Source: Mixophyes australis
Lineage: Eukaryota > Chordata > Amphibia > Anura > Limnodynastidae
DNA length: 64,000 bases
Assembly: GCA_036250195.1 (NCBI GenBank)
Contig: JAVHZZ010000003.1
Span: 335,740,875-335,804,874 of the forward strand
Reading direction: 5' to 3'
Below the pieces are notes generated by a model that searched no databases, was not told where the DNA came from, and saw only the letters and a list, made by a program, of their open reading frames with translations. Position 1 is the stretch's first letter. Every line of letters begins with the position of its first letter. Below, one piece after another: positions 34,166 to 45,015 of the stretch. The position numbers were made by a program, and so were the translations under genes.

Positions 34166-34340
34166 AGGCTAGATTTACTAAACTGCGGGTTTGCAAAAGT
34201 GGAGATGTTGCCTATGGCAACCAATCAGATTCTAGCTTTCGTTTATTTAGTGCATTCTACAGAATGACAGCTAGAATCTGATTGGTTGCTATAGGCAACA
34301 TCTCCACTTTTTCAAACCCGCAGTTTAGTAAATATACCCC
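34166..34340. mobile_element. foldback MITE, 'CAACCAATCAGATTCTAG' family
   Basis: The arms TTTACTAAACTGCGGGTTTG and CAAACCCGCAGTTTAGTAAA enclose the usual interior. The flanking triplets are TTG on both sides (34,163-34,165 and 34,341-34,343). Confidence 0.88.
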
Positions 34341-34701
34341 TTGGTCTCCCTCTCATGTACACTTGTGATTGGTGCACAATTTCGTCTCTGCACAGATATA
34401 CAACCTCTACATCCAAGAGAGGCTCCATCTCTTTGAAACTTAAAGTCCTGCTGATGTCATTATTTTGAACCTTGGTTATAACAATGTGTCATAGTAAATG
34501 TGGTAAACCAATCCCACTGTTGTTATGACACAATTGGGAAACATTTCTCAGTGGAGAGTAAATTGTATTCCGAGGATTGCTCAGTTGGGGGGAAAAAATG
34601 CAGTACATCCAAACTATGCCCCTGAATCATAGGAGCCAGCTGTGTGGTGCTCACCTCTATTTTGCAGTGCCACAAAACACTGACCTTTTGGAGGGAGTGA
34701 T

Positions 34702-35038
34702 ATCATCATCATCATTTATTTATATAGCACCACTGATTCCGCAGCGCTGTACAGAGAACTCACTCACATCACTCCCTGCCCCATTGGAGCTTACAGTCTA
34801 AATTCCCTAACATACACACACAGACAGAAACACAGACTAGGGTCAATTTTGATAGCAGTAAATTAACCTACCAGTATGTTTTTGGAGAGTGGGAGGAAAC
34901 TGGAGCACCCGGAGGAAACCCACGCAAACACGGGGAGAACATACAAACTCCACACAGATAAGGCCATGGTCGGGAATTAAACTCATGACCCCAGCGCAGT
35001 GAGGCAGAAGTGCTAACCACTAGGCCACCGTGCTGCCC
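34702..35038 (-). mobile_element. full-length tRNA-derived SINE
   Basis: On the minus strand it opens GGGCAGCACGGTGGCCTAGTGG, with a box A-like TAGTGGTTAGC and a box B-like GAGTTTAATTCCC, both internal RNA polymerase III promoter elements. A conserved body containing GGAGTTTGTATGTTCTCCCC follows, then a TATATAAATAA tail ending in ATG repeats. It needs a partner LINE for movement; the shared ATG tail suggests the L2-like LINEs found here (inference). Confidence 0.85.
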
Positions 35039-35039
35039 A

Positions 35040-37220
35040 AGTGAGTGATATGAATTGTTTGCAAGGGGCAGGTTCAGCAGGTATTTCAGTAAAAAAAATT
35101 GTGTGGGCATAAAGGTGTAACATATTTCATGAGCAGAAAAGAGTTTCTGCTAAAATAATAACATAACATTGTGCATTGTTATAGATAATTGGAAGTACCA
35201 CATTTTGTTAAAATAGTCTTTTATTATACAAATTTTCAAAATTAAAACAGAAAAAACCGCCAGAGGGAGGGAAAATATGAAAATCAGCTTCACTTCCAAA
35301 TGTCTGTAATTACTAGGAAAAATAATTTCACTATTATAAATAATTAGCACCTATCCCAGGGGATGCCGATTATATTAAATATTATGAACAAGACTCTCCA
35401 TGTAGGAACTATTAACAAGGAAACATACTCAACAAAGTACAGGTTTTTGTGATTTGTAAATATGGCTAAAGGCTGCAACTCCACCAAATTCCTACCATTG
35501 TGTTTATGGTAACTTCAATATTGTAAAATAGTTTAGATTTTATATTTGTTATATTGTATTTTCCTTTCCTGCCTCAATAAAAAATATTACAAAAATTTGT
35601 TTAGATTTAAACATCCTTGTCTATGATTTATATATATAGCTAGCTAGCTTTCTAATTTCCATCATGATCTAAAATCCTGCAAAAGGTTGTACAGAGCATT
35701 TTTAAAGGGCAGTTTCCAACAGCAGAAAACTCAGTGGTCAAAAGGATGCATTTGAACAAACTTAAATGTAAGTCCACAAGTTCTGCAGTTAGTAAATAAG
35801 CTTTGTTGTCTGTACTGAGCTAAGAGAATCAAAATGAATGAGAACAGAAAATGTAAGGTAGCAATACTAACAAGCAATTAGTAAAAATATTAACTATTTA
35901 TTAAAAAAAATAAAGATTTAGGGGTCTATTAAAGAGAAAGAAGTCCTATCTCCGGCATAGACTGGTGTTTTGGCTGGAGATAGGGCTTTGCCCTATACAT
36001 TAAGGGGTCACCACTGGAGATAGCAGTGCTATTGCTGATGGTAGAACCCACTTTCAGTAAAATATGCTTGGTCTAGCAGTATGAGCTAATTTTGGGCCTT
36101 CAGTTCCACAGTGCATGTGTGAACGGGCTAGGCTGGTCGCAGGCGCAGATCCCCTTTAGACAGGTCTGTCAAAACAATAAGTTAACCCTGACAGCTCAGG
36201 CCCAGTATCTCTGAGACGATAAGTGATTTTTAATAGTCTCTTTATATTAATCATACTTGGATACTCTCCCGGACTCTGAAAAGTAGACATCCTCCCGGAG
36301 ATAATGGAGGCAGGGCTAAATGACACGATTTCGCATCACTAAGCCTCGTACCCTGCTATGAGATGCCATGAGTTTTGGCTTCCCCTAGCAGGGATTAGGG
36401 CTACGGTGACGCAATGGCGTCACCATGCCCCCTCCCACCCCCTGTAACATGACGTCTCCTCCAGCATCTCCTGGAGGAGAAGTTTAAAAAGTAGGCAAGA
36501 ATGAGATTAATATATTGGCCTTTCTTCTTTCAAGTAGACAGACGGCTGTTTTGTAATCAATTTAGAATTTTAGGACGATAAACACTATTTAAGGGTTAGT
36601 TTGAACAGAAATATGAAGCCACTTGTATGAAATCTTTGAGGTCCTGAAGATGTATTTAACTAGGAGTTATTATATTTGTTACATATTGAGCATTAGTAGT
36701 GGGCAGGAAACCTGAAACTTTAGCAACCATGGTATATTCTATTATATAATCCATAGTCTTGTTCCAAAACCTTACGACTCTGTAAACACATGAGTGAACC
36801 ATATATATTTGGTAGACTATTAAACAAAAAGTGTATTTAAAGCTGCATTATCACCTAGGAAAATATTTTACTAATGTGCCCCTTCCCCTAGCTGGAAGCT
36901 TTGGTTCGTGCAGTCCTTTTTTCCAAAACTGCTCCATTTTCTCCCAACCATGGCCAAAGAGTGGCTATGAGGAAAGGATATGAGTGGATGGACCAATCAT
37001 AAGCTACAATCAACAGACACACCACCCTCCACTGTCATTTAAAGATGGTTAGCTCAATTGATTCTAGCCCAGTGAAAACAAACCAGCTGCATGTAACAGC
37101 CCCCTTTTCAAACCATTCAAATTTTGCCCTTGCAAAATCTTTTGATTTCCAAGGATTGGATGCATAGTCATTGCACTGCTCCTGTTGTACGGATCTGACA
37201 AGGAAAGAATGGTGATAAAG
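35040..37220. other. mostly unassigned; unnamed repeat near 36,240-36,520
   Basis: No gene recognised. Within 36,240-36,520 the phrase ACTCTCCCGGA and the palindrome CTCCTCCAGCATCTCCTGGAGGAG occur. Similar CTCTCCCGGAATG and CTCCCAGATTCCC text at 55,040-55,110 suggests an old dispersed element, not delimited. Confidence 0.35.
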
Positions 37221-37599
37221 AAAATGTTTATTAACCGTGTTTGATATAACAGAAGGTATAGACTTAAATAGTAAGTTGATACAAATGAAAACATAATGCA
37301 AAAAAGTATGTAAAAAGAAGCACAAAGGAATATAACAGCTATAACAGGGAAATTCAAAAGGAAGTCCAGCAATGCAATATCCACATATTATAGGTGGTTC
37401 AGGCATCAGGGCAATTTAGGCATCCAAATGCCAGGAGCAAAATCAGAGAATTCAGCATGAGTATACAGACAGACAGGGTGCATGACCATAGTATAACCAG
37501 GAGGAACCTCTCTCCAGCACAGCAGTCATCTTGTAGACCTCATGATACAATGCTATAGTTTCTGGAAGCTCAGAACATAAGGCTGTCATCTCTGGAACC

Positions 37600-38120
37600 T
37601 CGGAACAGGCTGTAATCTTTGGGACTTTGGGACACGTTATCAGCTCTGAAACCTCAAGCAATGCAGCAACTGGAGCCTTTGACAAGCCAGTCATCTCTGA
37701 GAGCTTTGGTAAGGCAGTTACTAAAACCTTTGGCCAGACTGTCATCTATGAAACTGCACGCAAGGCAGTGACTGAAACCTCTGGCAGGGCAGTCATCTCT
37801 GAGACCTTGGGCAAGGTGGTCATCTCTGAGACCTTGAGCAAGGCAATCATCTCTGAGACCATGGGCAAGGTGGTCATCTCTGAGACCTTGAGCAAGGCAG
37901 TCATCTCTGAGACCCTGGGCAAGACAATGAATGGAATTACGGGCAAAGCAGTCATCTCTGAGACTTTGAGCGAGGCAGTGACTGGAATCTCTTTGTCTGG
38001 ACAGTCATCTCTCAAACCTTGGGCAAGGTAGCGACTGGAACCTCAGACAATTCAGCAACTGGACTCTCAGCCAAGACAACTACTGGAACCTCAGGCAAAG
38101 CAGGCATCTCTGAGACTTCT
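37600..38120. repeat. 27-bp degenerate minisatellite
   Basis: Units like GTCATCTCTGAGACCTTGGGCAAG recur every 27 bp, sometimes altered. The best-preserved run is 37,785-37,925. An open frame with a 9-residue repeat (VISETL-K) on the plus strand and a counterpart on the minus strand follow from the 3n period. I do not call them genes. Confidence 0.85.
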
Positions 38121-38219
38121 GACAGAGTGCATAGCAAATAAACAGCTGGATCCAAAAGGCCTGTACTGTAGGTGAGGGCAGCAGCTCTCAGGCCCATAGA
38201 TCAGGGAAGTAGGTTTATA

Positions 38220-38640
38220 CTCAGATTGAATGGCCAGGGGATATTTTTCAGGACAGAAGGCAAAAGCTGGAACCTCAGTACAGGAGGTAAAAAACAAAGA
38301 TGCAGCATAGACCTTTGCAGGCACAGAGGCCAGGGCAGAAGTTTTATTTTCACACCTGGAGACAAATGGTTTGTCCTCAGGTCCAAAGGCCACGGCTACT
38401 GGGTTGTCCTCAGATCTGGATGCAAGGCAGAAATTTCTGGACAGACAGCAAAAACTGGAACTTCAGGCCTGTAGGACAGGGCAGCAATATTGCCCTCCAG
38501 GCCATAGTCCAGGGCAGAAGGTCTATTCTCAGGTTCAGTGGCCACAGCAGATATTTCAGAACAGAAGGCAAAACCTGGAACTTCAGGACAGGAGGTAAAA
38601 AAACAAAGATGCAACATAGACCACTGCAGGCATCTGCAGC
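38220..38640. repeat. two-copy tandem duplication, about 306 bp offset
   Basis: A phrase with CAGAAGGCAAAAGCTGGAAC, CAGGAGGTAAAAAACAAAGATG and CATAGACC-TGCAGG occurs at 38,251-38,322 and again at 38,557-38,632. The intervening text also shares GGCAGAAG and CTCAGG-TC words. Confidence 0.75.
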
Positions 38641-39625
38641 TCTGGAAGCTGGACCCTTACTGTTATAGGCAAGAAAAGCTACTCTGATTACCAAAGACAC
38701 ATTAATGGCTTTGCAAAGTCCTGGAGTGATCACACGCTGATAGATGTTGTAGTGAGGAATGCACAGACTGGCATGGACTGGAACATGAATCAGAACTAAG
38801 CAGGACTGAAATGAACTATCAGAGACCAGGCCGGTTGAATGTGAAGCAGACAGACAAATTATGAAATGAGTCCGAAACTGTAGCTTCTGGTGGCATAAAG
38901 TCTGATGTATTGAGTGAAAATCTTTGATTTATTAAGTCAAATAGTAAATTGGTACAAATCAAAACATAATGCACAAAGGTATGTAAGGACGCACAAGCAC
39001 AAAGAAAAATAACAGCTACTTGCTGAAGAGATACTGGGAAAAATGAAAAGGAACATCCAATAATGCAATATCACCTTTCCAGATGGAGCATTCAACAGTT
39101 ATGTGACTGAAGTAGAGGTGAGTGAAGTAGGGAAGGAATTTTGTGTAATTTAAATTTTGCAGTCGAACAGGCCAATCGACGGAGGTGCGAAGTTCCACCA
39201 GCATAATTTTTGTATTCCGCTTTTGCTTCACCATTCCATGTAATGTCATTCTGCACTGTATGTCTAAATTAGGCATTGAACTTTTGACGTAATTTATAGT
39301 CTATAAATAGGATGGTGTCAACTCATTCTGCAGTGTGATGCGGTTGGAGTATAATAAGGAAGAAATACAGGTGAGATAGATGTAAGGAAGAATTCTAGGT
39401 GCATTAAAATAATTTATAGGAGAATTCTACGTGGAACACTTAAGACCAAATTCTGACAGTGAAATGTTCAAATTTACTCATATGCAGAACATTGCAAATA
39501 TTCCATGGAACAGTTATAATATTTCGCTCATCTCTAATTGCAAGGTATAGTTGTCACGTAACAAATAAGTTGGATAAAGAAATAAATGAGTGGTGCCATT
39601 CTGAATGTGTTTCCCTGTACACCAT

Positions 39626-40292
39626 GGGCCTGAGTCATTAAGGAGAACAAGGCAAAAGAGGAGTAAATTTGATCCTGGACAAACCATGTTACAATGCAAG
39701 GGGTGCAAATTACTTTATTATTTTGCACAGAAGAAAAATACTGGCTGCTTTGTCATGTTGTACACAAATATTTGATAGCTTTATTTTTACACTGACATTT
39801 AAAGTTAATCTAGGACATGCCCTACCCCAACTATAAATCTGCCATCACATTTTAAATTTACTTCCCCCTCCAATGCAACATGGTTTTTCCCAGGTGCAAA
39901 TTTAGGGCGTGATTCATTAAGGATCTTAACTTAAGAAACTTCTTATTTAAGTCTCCTGGGCAACACCATGTTACAACGCAAGGGGTGCAAATTAGTATTC
40001 TGTTTTGCACATAAGTTAAATACTGACTGTTTCTTCATGTAGCACACAAATATCAACTTTAAATTTCAGTGTACAAATAAGCTATCAAGTATTTTTGTGC
40101 TACATGAAGAAACAGTCAGTATTTAACTTATGTGCAAAACAGAATACTCATTTGCAATTTGCACCCTTTGCATTGTAACATGGTTTTGTCCAGGAGACTT
40201 AAATAAGAAGTTTCTTAAGTTAAGATCCTTAATGAATCAGGCCCTTACTCTGTTTTTTTTTTTTGCTTTGTTCTCCTTAATGACTCAGGCCC
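39626..40292. mobile_element. long foldback MITE (outer), interrupted by a related MITE
   Basis: It opens GGGCCTGAGTCATTAAGGAG and closes CTCCTTAATGACTCAGGCCC. The flanks are CAT on both sides (39,623-39,625 and 40,293-40,295). Removing the inner insertion leaves about 324 bp, the family's usual size. Its subfamily (GAGTCATTAAGGAG ends) matches the copy at 62,090. Confidence 0.88.
39905..40244. mobile_element. long foldback MITE (inner), nested in the outer copy
   Basis: It opens GGGCGTGATTCATTAAGG and closes CCTTAATGAATCAGGCCC. TTA stands on both sides (39,902-39,904 and 40,245-40,247). It belongs to the GATTCATTAAGG subfamily, like the copy at 27,977, and so arrived after the outer copy. 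Confidence 0.88.
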
Positions 40293-40299
40293 CATGACT

Positions 40300-41450
40300 C
40301 CAGACGTTGGTTATCCAGAATTACCCCTCTTAGCATTATTACTAATATTATACTCCTTATTTTGTCTATGCTTTTTATGTACTCCAATAGAATCCAATTA
40401 TTTTATTCTTTGAAATCCGTCTTCAGTGAACACTTGCACTGTGAGCATAAATATAAACACTAAGTAGAACTATTTAGCAGATGTACTTCAGAGACAGTTA
40501 ATCACAGGCATTGAATTTATGTCAAAGATCTACTGGCTGTTTAGCTTAGTCCCTAGTGCAGCTGAGAAAACAAATAAGGTAAAATATGCAAACTGAAATG
40601 CACACTCATATGTAGTGCCCAAGGATCTTACATTGTTATCCAAAATTATGTTGTACTTTCTTTGGCTTTAAAAACAGAAAGCATATTTCTCATTAAGGGT
40701 TTGGTTTGTAAAAAGAAATGTATGGCATTTCAGCGTTTATTAGAAACAGCTGACATTTTTGCTGCAAAAGTGATTTTTTTAATAGAAAATGGCAGATAAT
40801 TATTTTAGGCTTCATACAAAGTCTATTCAAAAATGGCTGTGTGCGCCTTTGGCGGCTCGCCAGCGAGTTCATCTAATAGTATAGTCTCTCCAAAATGAAA
40901 AGGGCTGTTGTGTAATACAATAGTTCTAGTGGTTTGTGTTGTGAGGTTTTTTTTTTATTTCTTTTGAGTCTTTGTTCTTAAGCCCCTTTTTTTTTTAGCA
41001 GAACAAAATCAAAGATTGGCATTGTCACAAAACAAAAAACACGTGGGTAAATGAATAAACAATAATGCTATACTTTTTTAGCACACAAGCCAGGTCTAGA
41101 TATAAAGTGTTGTCCCTAACCGTGAGTGCAAGTAGGTTGCTCAGGGGCATCCATTGTTCAATTTGGGATGTATTCTACTCATTAACTTTATTATAACCAG
41201 GACTAGAAGGTGTTGTCAAGTCCAAGGGCTGGCTGGGCTGGGGGCCAGGGGGGCGTCTGCCCCCCGGACTGGTACCATAGTGGGCTACCTTGGGCTGTGT
41301 TACTGGATTTACCTGCATTTTTTCCCTTTAAAATAGGCTGCTGAGTGGAGTCTTGCCCTGCGGGCTAAAACTTGCCAACCTTCTCCTGGTTAAGTCCTCT
41401 GTGATATTCAGAAAAAACTTGAATGGTACAGCATCATCAAAGAATCAAAA
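40300..41450. other. unassigned sequence
   Basis: No gene recognised. A GC-rich patch at 41,210-41,280 (GGGGGCCAGGGGGGCGTCTGCCCCCC) is a local hairpin-prone stretch without a coding frame of note. Confidence 0.4.
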
Positions 41451-41751
41451 GGAGCATGGTGGCACTGTGGTTAGCATTGCTGTATCACAGTGCTGGGGTC
41501 ATGAGCTTAATTCTTGACCAGGGTTCTATCTGTATAGAGTTTGTATGTTCTACCTGTGTTTGCTGGGTTTGCTTTGGTTTCCTTACAAACATACATGGTA
41601 GGTTTATTGGCTGCTGACTAAAATGGACGCTTGAGTCTTAGGAAATTTAGACTGTAAACTGCAACGGGACAGGGACTGATGTGAGTAGCAAATATTATCT
41701 GCACAGCGCTGAGTGATATGGTGGCGCTATATAAATAAACCATAATAATAA
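41451..41751 (+). mobile_element. tRNA-derived SINE, diverged
   Basis: This is the same family as the 34,702-35,038 copy, here on the plus strand. The head GCATGGTGGCACTGTGGTTAGC is followed by GTCATGAGCTTAATTC (box B region) and GAGTTTGTATGTTC, and the tail is GGCGCTATATAAATAAAC with AAT repeats. More diverged than the minus-strand copy. Confidence 0.8.
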
Positions 41752-41754
41752 TGG

Positions 41755-42919
41755 CCTATTTATATGTTAAAGGGTTCACCACATATCCCATTGTAAAGCT
41801 TGATCGCTGTCAGTATGCATTTATCATTGGGACAGTCCCAATTTTAGGACTCTGTCCCACCCGGAGATATGATTGTCCCGCGGGTAGGAATGTTGGTGGG
41901 AAGGGAGATATCTAATGGTCATCTTAGTGCTTTACTGCACTAGGCAGCCTACTGGAGGCGTGGCTACCCCCCTCCCCAGCGGGATAGGGGCCGCGGCCCC
42001 TATCCCGCTGCCAAGGAATGGCATGTTGGGAGTTATGGTTTTACCACTAAGGTTAAATACCCTTAAAATGTATTACTGTTGGCCAATAAGCTTAATAATC
42101 TATTATTTATGGGAGGGTGGTTTTAGCAGATTCCATGACCACCATCATTTTTAAATGAAAAACTGGTGCACCTACACAACCTGAGGTTTGCACAGACTAT
42201 ATAACACACAATATACTATTGATCCAAATAAAGTAAAACAGATGCCCTGGATGCACCCCGACATCTCCCTGGTTCGCCAAAATCACACCCCTAAGCACCA
42301 ATACCCTGTCCTAAACTATGAAGCCTCACCCCCTTTCAGCCATGGAAATTGGAACTGTCCACCTAACCCAATACTTTCGGTGGATATGCAGTGTTAGAGA
42401 CTTATTCCCACTTATCATGTTAATCTGGGTGCATCAAGTTTGATTACTGAAATGTGGACATTTCTTGTGTGAGGATTTCCTTATGGTAACATATTGAGTA
42501 TCTTCAGTATCTAGGAAAAAAGACTAAATATATCATGTGGGCATTTGATTTTCGGTACTGGAGGAAACTGTGGAATACAAACAACATAACACTGAGGATG
42601 ATCAGTAGATCATGCTGGCAAAACATATGCAGTAATGAAAACATTATAATAAATATTTTGGCTTGACATTTCCTCTTGCAGTGAAAGAAAACAACGGACT
42701 TTACAATAAAGCTAAACAAAGATAATGGGCTGCAAATACCTAAGTGACATTCACATCTAAAAAGCTTTGCAGTACACTATTGTCTTCATGTGCACACCAC
42801 AAGGATTAAATAAAACAAGAATCCATATAGCTACAATGTATCTCAAGTCATGTAATTATAGTTATAGAAGACACTCAAGTAGAGGATAATATTGCACTGT
42901 AGGAGAAGAAAACCCCGTA

Positions 42920-42920
<1 letters not shown>
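41755..42920. other. unassigned sequence
   Basis: No gene recognised. A palindromic GGGATAGGGGCCGCGGCCCCTATCCC lies at 41,980-42,005 as a local perfect inverted repeat. Confidence 0.4.
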
Positions 42921-42965
<45 letters not shown>

Positions 42966-42966
42966 T
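42921..42966. repeat. (CT)n microsatellite
   Basis: An unbroken CT run of about 40 bp lies some 220 bp upstream of the provirus. Confidence 0.95.
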
Positions 42967-43254
42967 TGTCTTTCTTTTAGGGAAATGCCTTTCCGGTTAG
43001 CTGGTCAAAATTGCAATAAAAACAAAAATATATTGTAAATATTTGGTGAAATTGAAATGTTATTGCAAGATAATGTAAAATGAAATGTTAATGTTTATTT
43101 GTTGAAGGAAATGTACAGGAAAATGGATGTAGATAAAGTAATTTGTAAAAACTGAGCAAATTAAGAAGCTGAATGAAGGGGCTGTCGAAGTCAGTAAATT
43201 GGATAAAGTCATTTCAATTAAAGTCTAGCAAACTTGGTTGTCTTTGTCTGAAAA

Positions 43255-43315
43255 GATGCGTACGGTACGCTATGACGTACAAGGGCACGCTACGGCGTGA
43301 AAGGGCGTACGCATC
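43255..43315. promoter_or_regulatory. CpG-rich inverted-repeat block in U3
   Basis: GATGCGTAC at 43,255-43,263 is mirrored by GTACGCATC at 43,307-43,315. In between stand TGACGTAC, which resembles a CRE half, and two ACGCTA-CGGCGT-like units. A second hairpin (CTCTGCGAGGGAATCGCAGAG) lies at 43,559-43,579. An enhancer role is inferred from location only. Confidence 0.45.
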
Positions 43316-43796
43316 CACTACACGTGGCAGCAACAGTAATTGGTCTTTTACCATACATTCGCACAAACACGCATACTTATAAAATAGTACACATTATTGG
43401 TAGTAGCAACACATAGTCAGTTATGTCGAAATATAGTAGTATTTATATGTTATATCAGAGTTACATGCATATTAGTGAAATACACAGAACGGGTTAAAGG
43501 AATAACATCATGAGTGGTATCATAATGAACCTTGTTACATATCCTACTGTTTGGTGCGCTCTGCGAGGGAATCGCAGAGTGCATACGCAAGTTATGAATG
43601 ATAGGGAATTATGAACTACTTAAGACTAAGGAATTATGGCGGGAAGAGCAGAGCATACCCCCTGCAGAGATGACCCCCTCCTTTGGATTCCTTAGGATGA
43701 ACCAGCCAATGATTGACGACCCCTTGGACATTCCTGAGACCCGGACCAATAGATGCAAGCCATACCATCTTCATTGTATTACTGTATTTGATTTTG

Positions 43797-43803
43797 TATA
43801 TAA
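43797..43803 (+). promoter_or_regulatory. TATA box of the LTR promoter
   Basis: TATATAA is followed by GCAGCAGC. It lies 149 nt before the poly(A) signal, the usual order in a retroviral LTR, and predicts transcription start near 43,827. The 3' LTR has the same box at 52,802-52,808. Confidence 0.8.
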
Positions 43804-43945
43804 GCAGCAGCTTGTGATCCAGAGTGCAGACTTCTTGTCCCCAGACTTCAGGATTGAATGACTGCACTGGATCCAGAGCGCCTGCGATAAGTAACGGCTG
43901 TATTTACTATTACTTCGCTTGAGCATATTTTTTCCACTTATTGCG

Positions 43946-43951
43946 AATAAA
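43946..43951 (+). terminator. poly(A) signal in the LTR
   Basis: AATAAA is followed by TCTTTGTGCGTTGG, a GT-rich downstream element. The functional copy would be the one in the 3' LTR at 52,951-52,956. Confidence 0.85.
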
Positions 43952-44023
43952 TCTTTGTGCGTTGGAAACACAAATCGAGGTTCGACAATCGTTATTGGTT
44001 AGCGACAATACGCACATAACAAT

Positions 44024-44034
44024 TGGGGGCTCGT
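44024..44034 (+). other. primer-binding site, tRNA-Pro-like
   Basis: TGGGGGCTCGT starts 2 nt after the LTR, the normal place. Its first 11 bases match the classical gammaretroviral tRNA-Pro site, but the next seven (GAGCTTT) do not. It may be a shortened site or fit another tRNA. Confidence 0.65.
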
Positions 44035-45015
44035 GAGCTTTGGAGGTTTCGTTGCCGATGATACGCAAGACCAACGGATTTCGGTTCCTCAACAAAGGGT
44101 GGAGACGCGTCATAAACGGGTAAGAACGCATGGTGTTCAAAACCTGAATTTTACTCTGTGTTGCGAAACCGAATGTCCGTTTTGCATTATCTAGGGCACG
44201 CTAACTAGAACCTAGGGACAAAAGAGAAAACTGTTTCTTTTTTCTGTCATTGTGCGTTTTAACTGTATTGCATTGTTTAGCGTATGTGTACTTCCTGCTG
44301 TGCGTACGCGAACTTCCGGTAAACTTGCCACGTGGTTAAACAATCGTTTTGATAGTTATTATACATGCATAGTATAATTACTTGTGAAAGCCTCTGAGAC
44401 ATTATTACTATTGTTGGGAACTTTTGATTTTCTGCGCAGAAAAGGTGTATAGTGTGTGATGTTGTAACGTAGATACACTGTTTTATTGTTGAGGTGCTCA
44501 GTTGCTGTCTGACGAGGCGGATTGCCCAACTGAAGGACGGTATACAGTATACAGGACGGTATACAAAGCGCTACCAATAGATCGCAAGGTTTGCTAATAA
44601 TTAGTATTGGTAGGCAGTGCGATCCGGTCGCACCGTTAGTGCGAATTGGTGAAGCAGCTAGGAGGAATTATACTGGAAAGGCAGGTTGATTGTATCGACT
44701 TTGCGCTCCCAGCGATAATAAACTCAGCAGATTTTGTGGTTTAGCCAGGGTATCGAGGAGCTGATAGCCCTTGGGGCCCACAGTGATATTTCTGTATTAG
44801 GGATCCTCGCCAGGGGCGAGAAAAGCGAGTGAACGCGGCTAAAGGAAATACGTTCACCGAGGATTATAGATCTCTAGCGGTGAGTATAGCAACAGAGTTG
44901 AAATTATTAGGTGGAAAGAACAGAGCATTGCGGTGTGTCTGTATTTCACATTTGGCCGGAAGGAACAGAGCATTGCGGTGTGTCTGTGTTCCGGGTAGAA
45001 GGTATATTGTTCAAC
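44035..45015 (+). other. proviral 5' leader with candidate splice donors
   Basis: About 980 nt of non-coding leader that should hold the packaging signal. Candidate splice donors are GG/GTAAGA at 44,120 and the stronger GCG/GTGAGT at 44,880. A 25-bp sequence starting GAACAGAGCATTGCGG is directly repeated at 44,918-44,942 and 44,963-44,987, shortly before the gag start codon. Confidence 0.55.

Larger units (their letters stand above)
37225..39075. mobile_element. repeat-rich unit bounded by about 150-bp direct repeats
   Basis: The segment at 37,225-37,383 (with 'TTATTAAC', 'AAATAGTAAGTTGATACAAA', 'AAAACATAATGCA' and 'AGCAATGCAATATCC') recurs in the same orientation and diverged form at 38,921-39,072. 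Between them are a 27-bp minisatellite and a tandem duplication of about 306 bp. The direct repeats could be short LTR-like ends or the residue of a larger tandem repeat. No transposase or polymerase is recognisable. Confidence 0.45.
43183..44021 (+). repeat. 5' LTR of the provirus, 839 bp
   Basis: It begins TGTCGAAGTCAG and ends CGCACATAACA. It is the same length as the 3' LTR and I found no difference reading the two side by side. A TATA box (43,797) and a poly(A) signal (43,946) put U3 at about 645 bp, with R plus U5 near 195 bp. The U3 start is CpG-rich with inverted repeats. Confidence 0.96.

Noticed and set aside
37627..38031. 134-codon plus-strand frame with a 9-residue repeat
   Set aside because: Follows from the 27-bp period; no start context, domain or splice evidence. 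Kept only as a finding about the repeat unit.
43598..43861. 87-codon ATG frame inside both LTRs
   Set aside because: An accessory U3 protein is conceivable, but the frame crosses the TATA box and expected cap site and has no recognisable motif; duplicated simply because LTRs are duplicated.
44911..45015. Upstream extension of gag by 35 codons
   Set aside because: It would need a GTG start; the ATG at 45,016 gives a myristoylation-type MG N-terminus. A glyco-Gag-like extension cannot be excluded but has no ATG.
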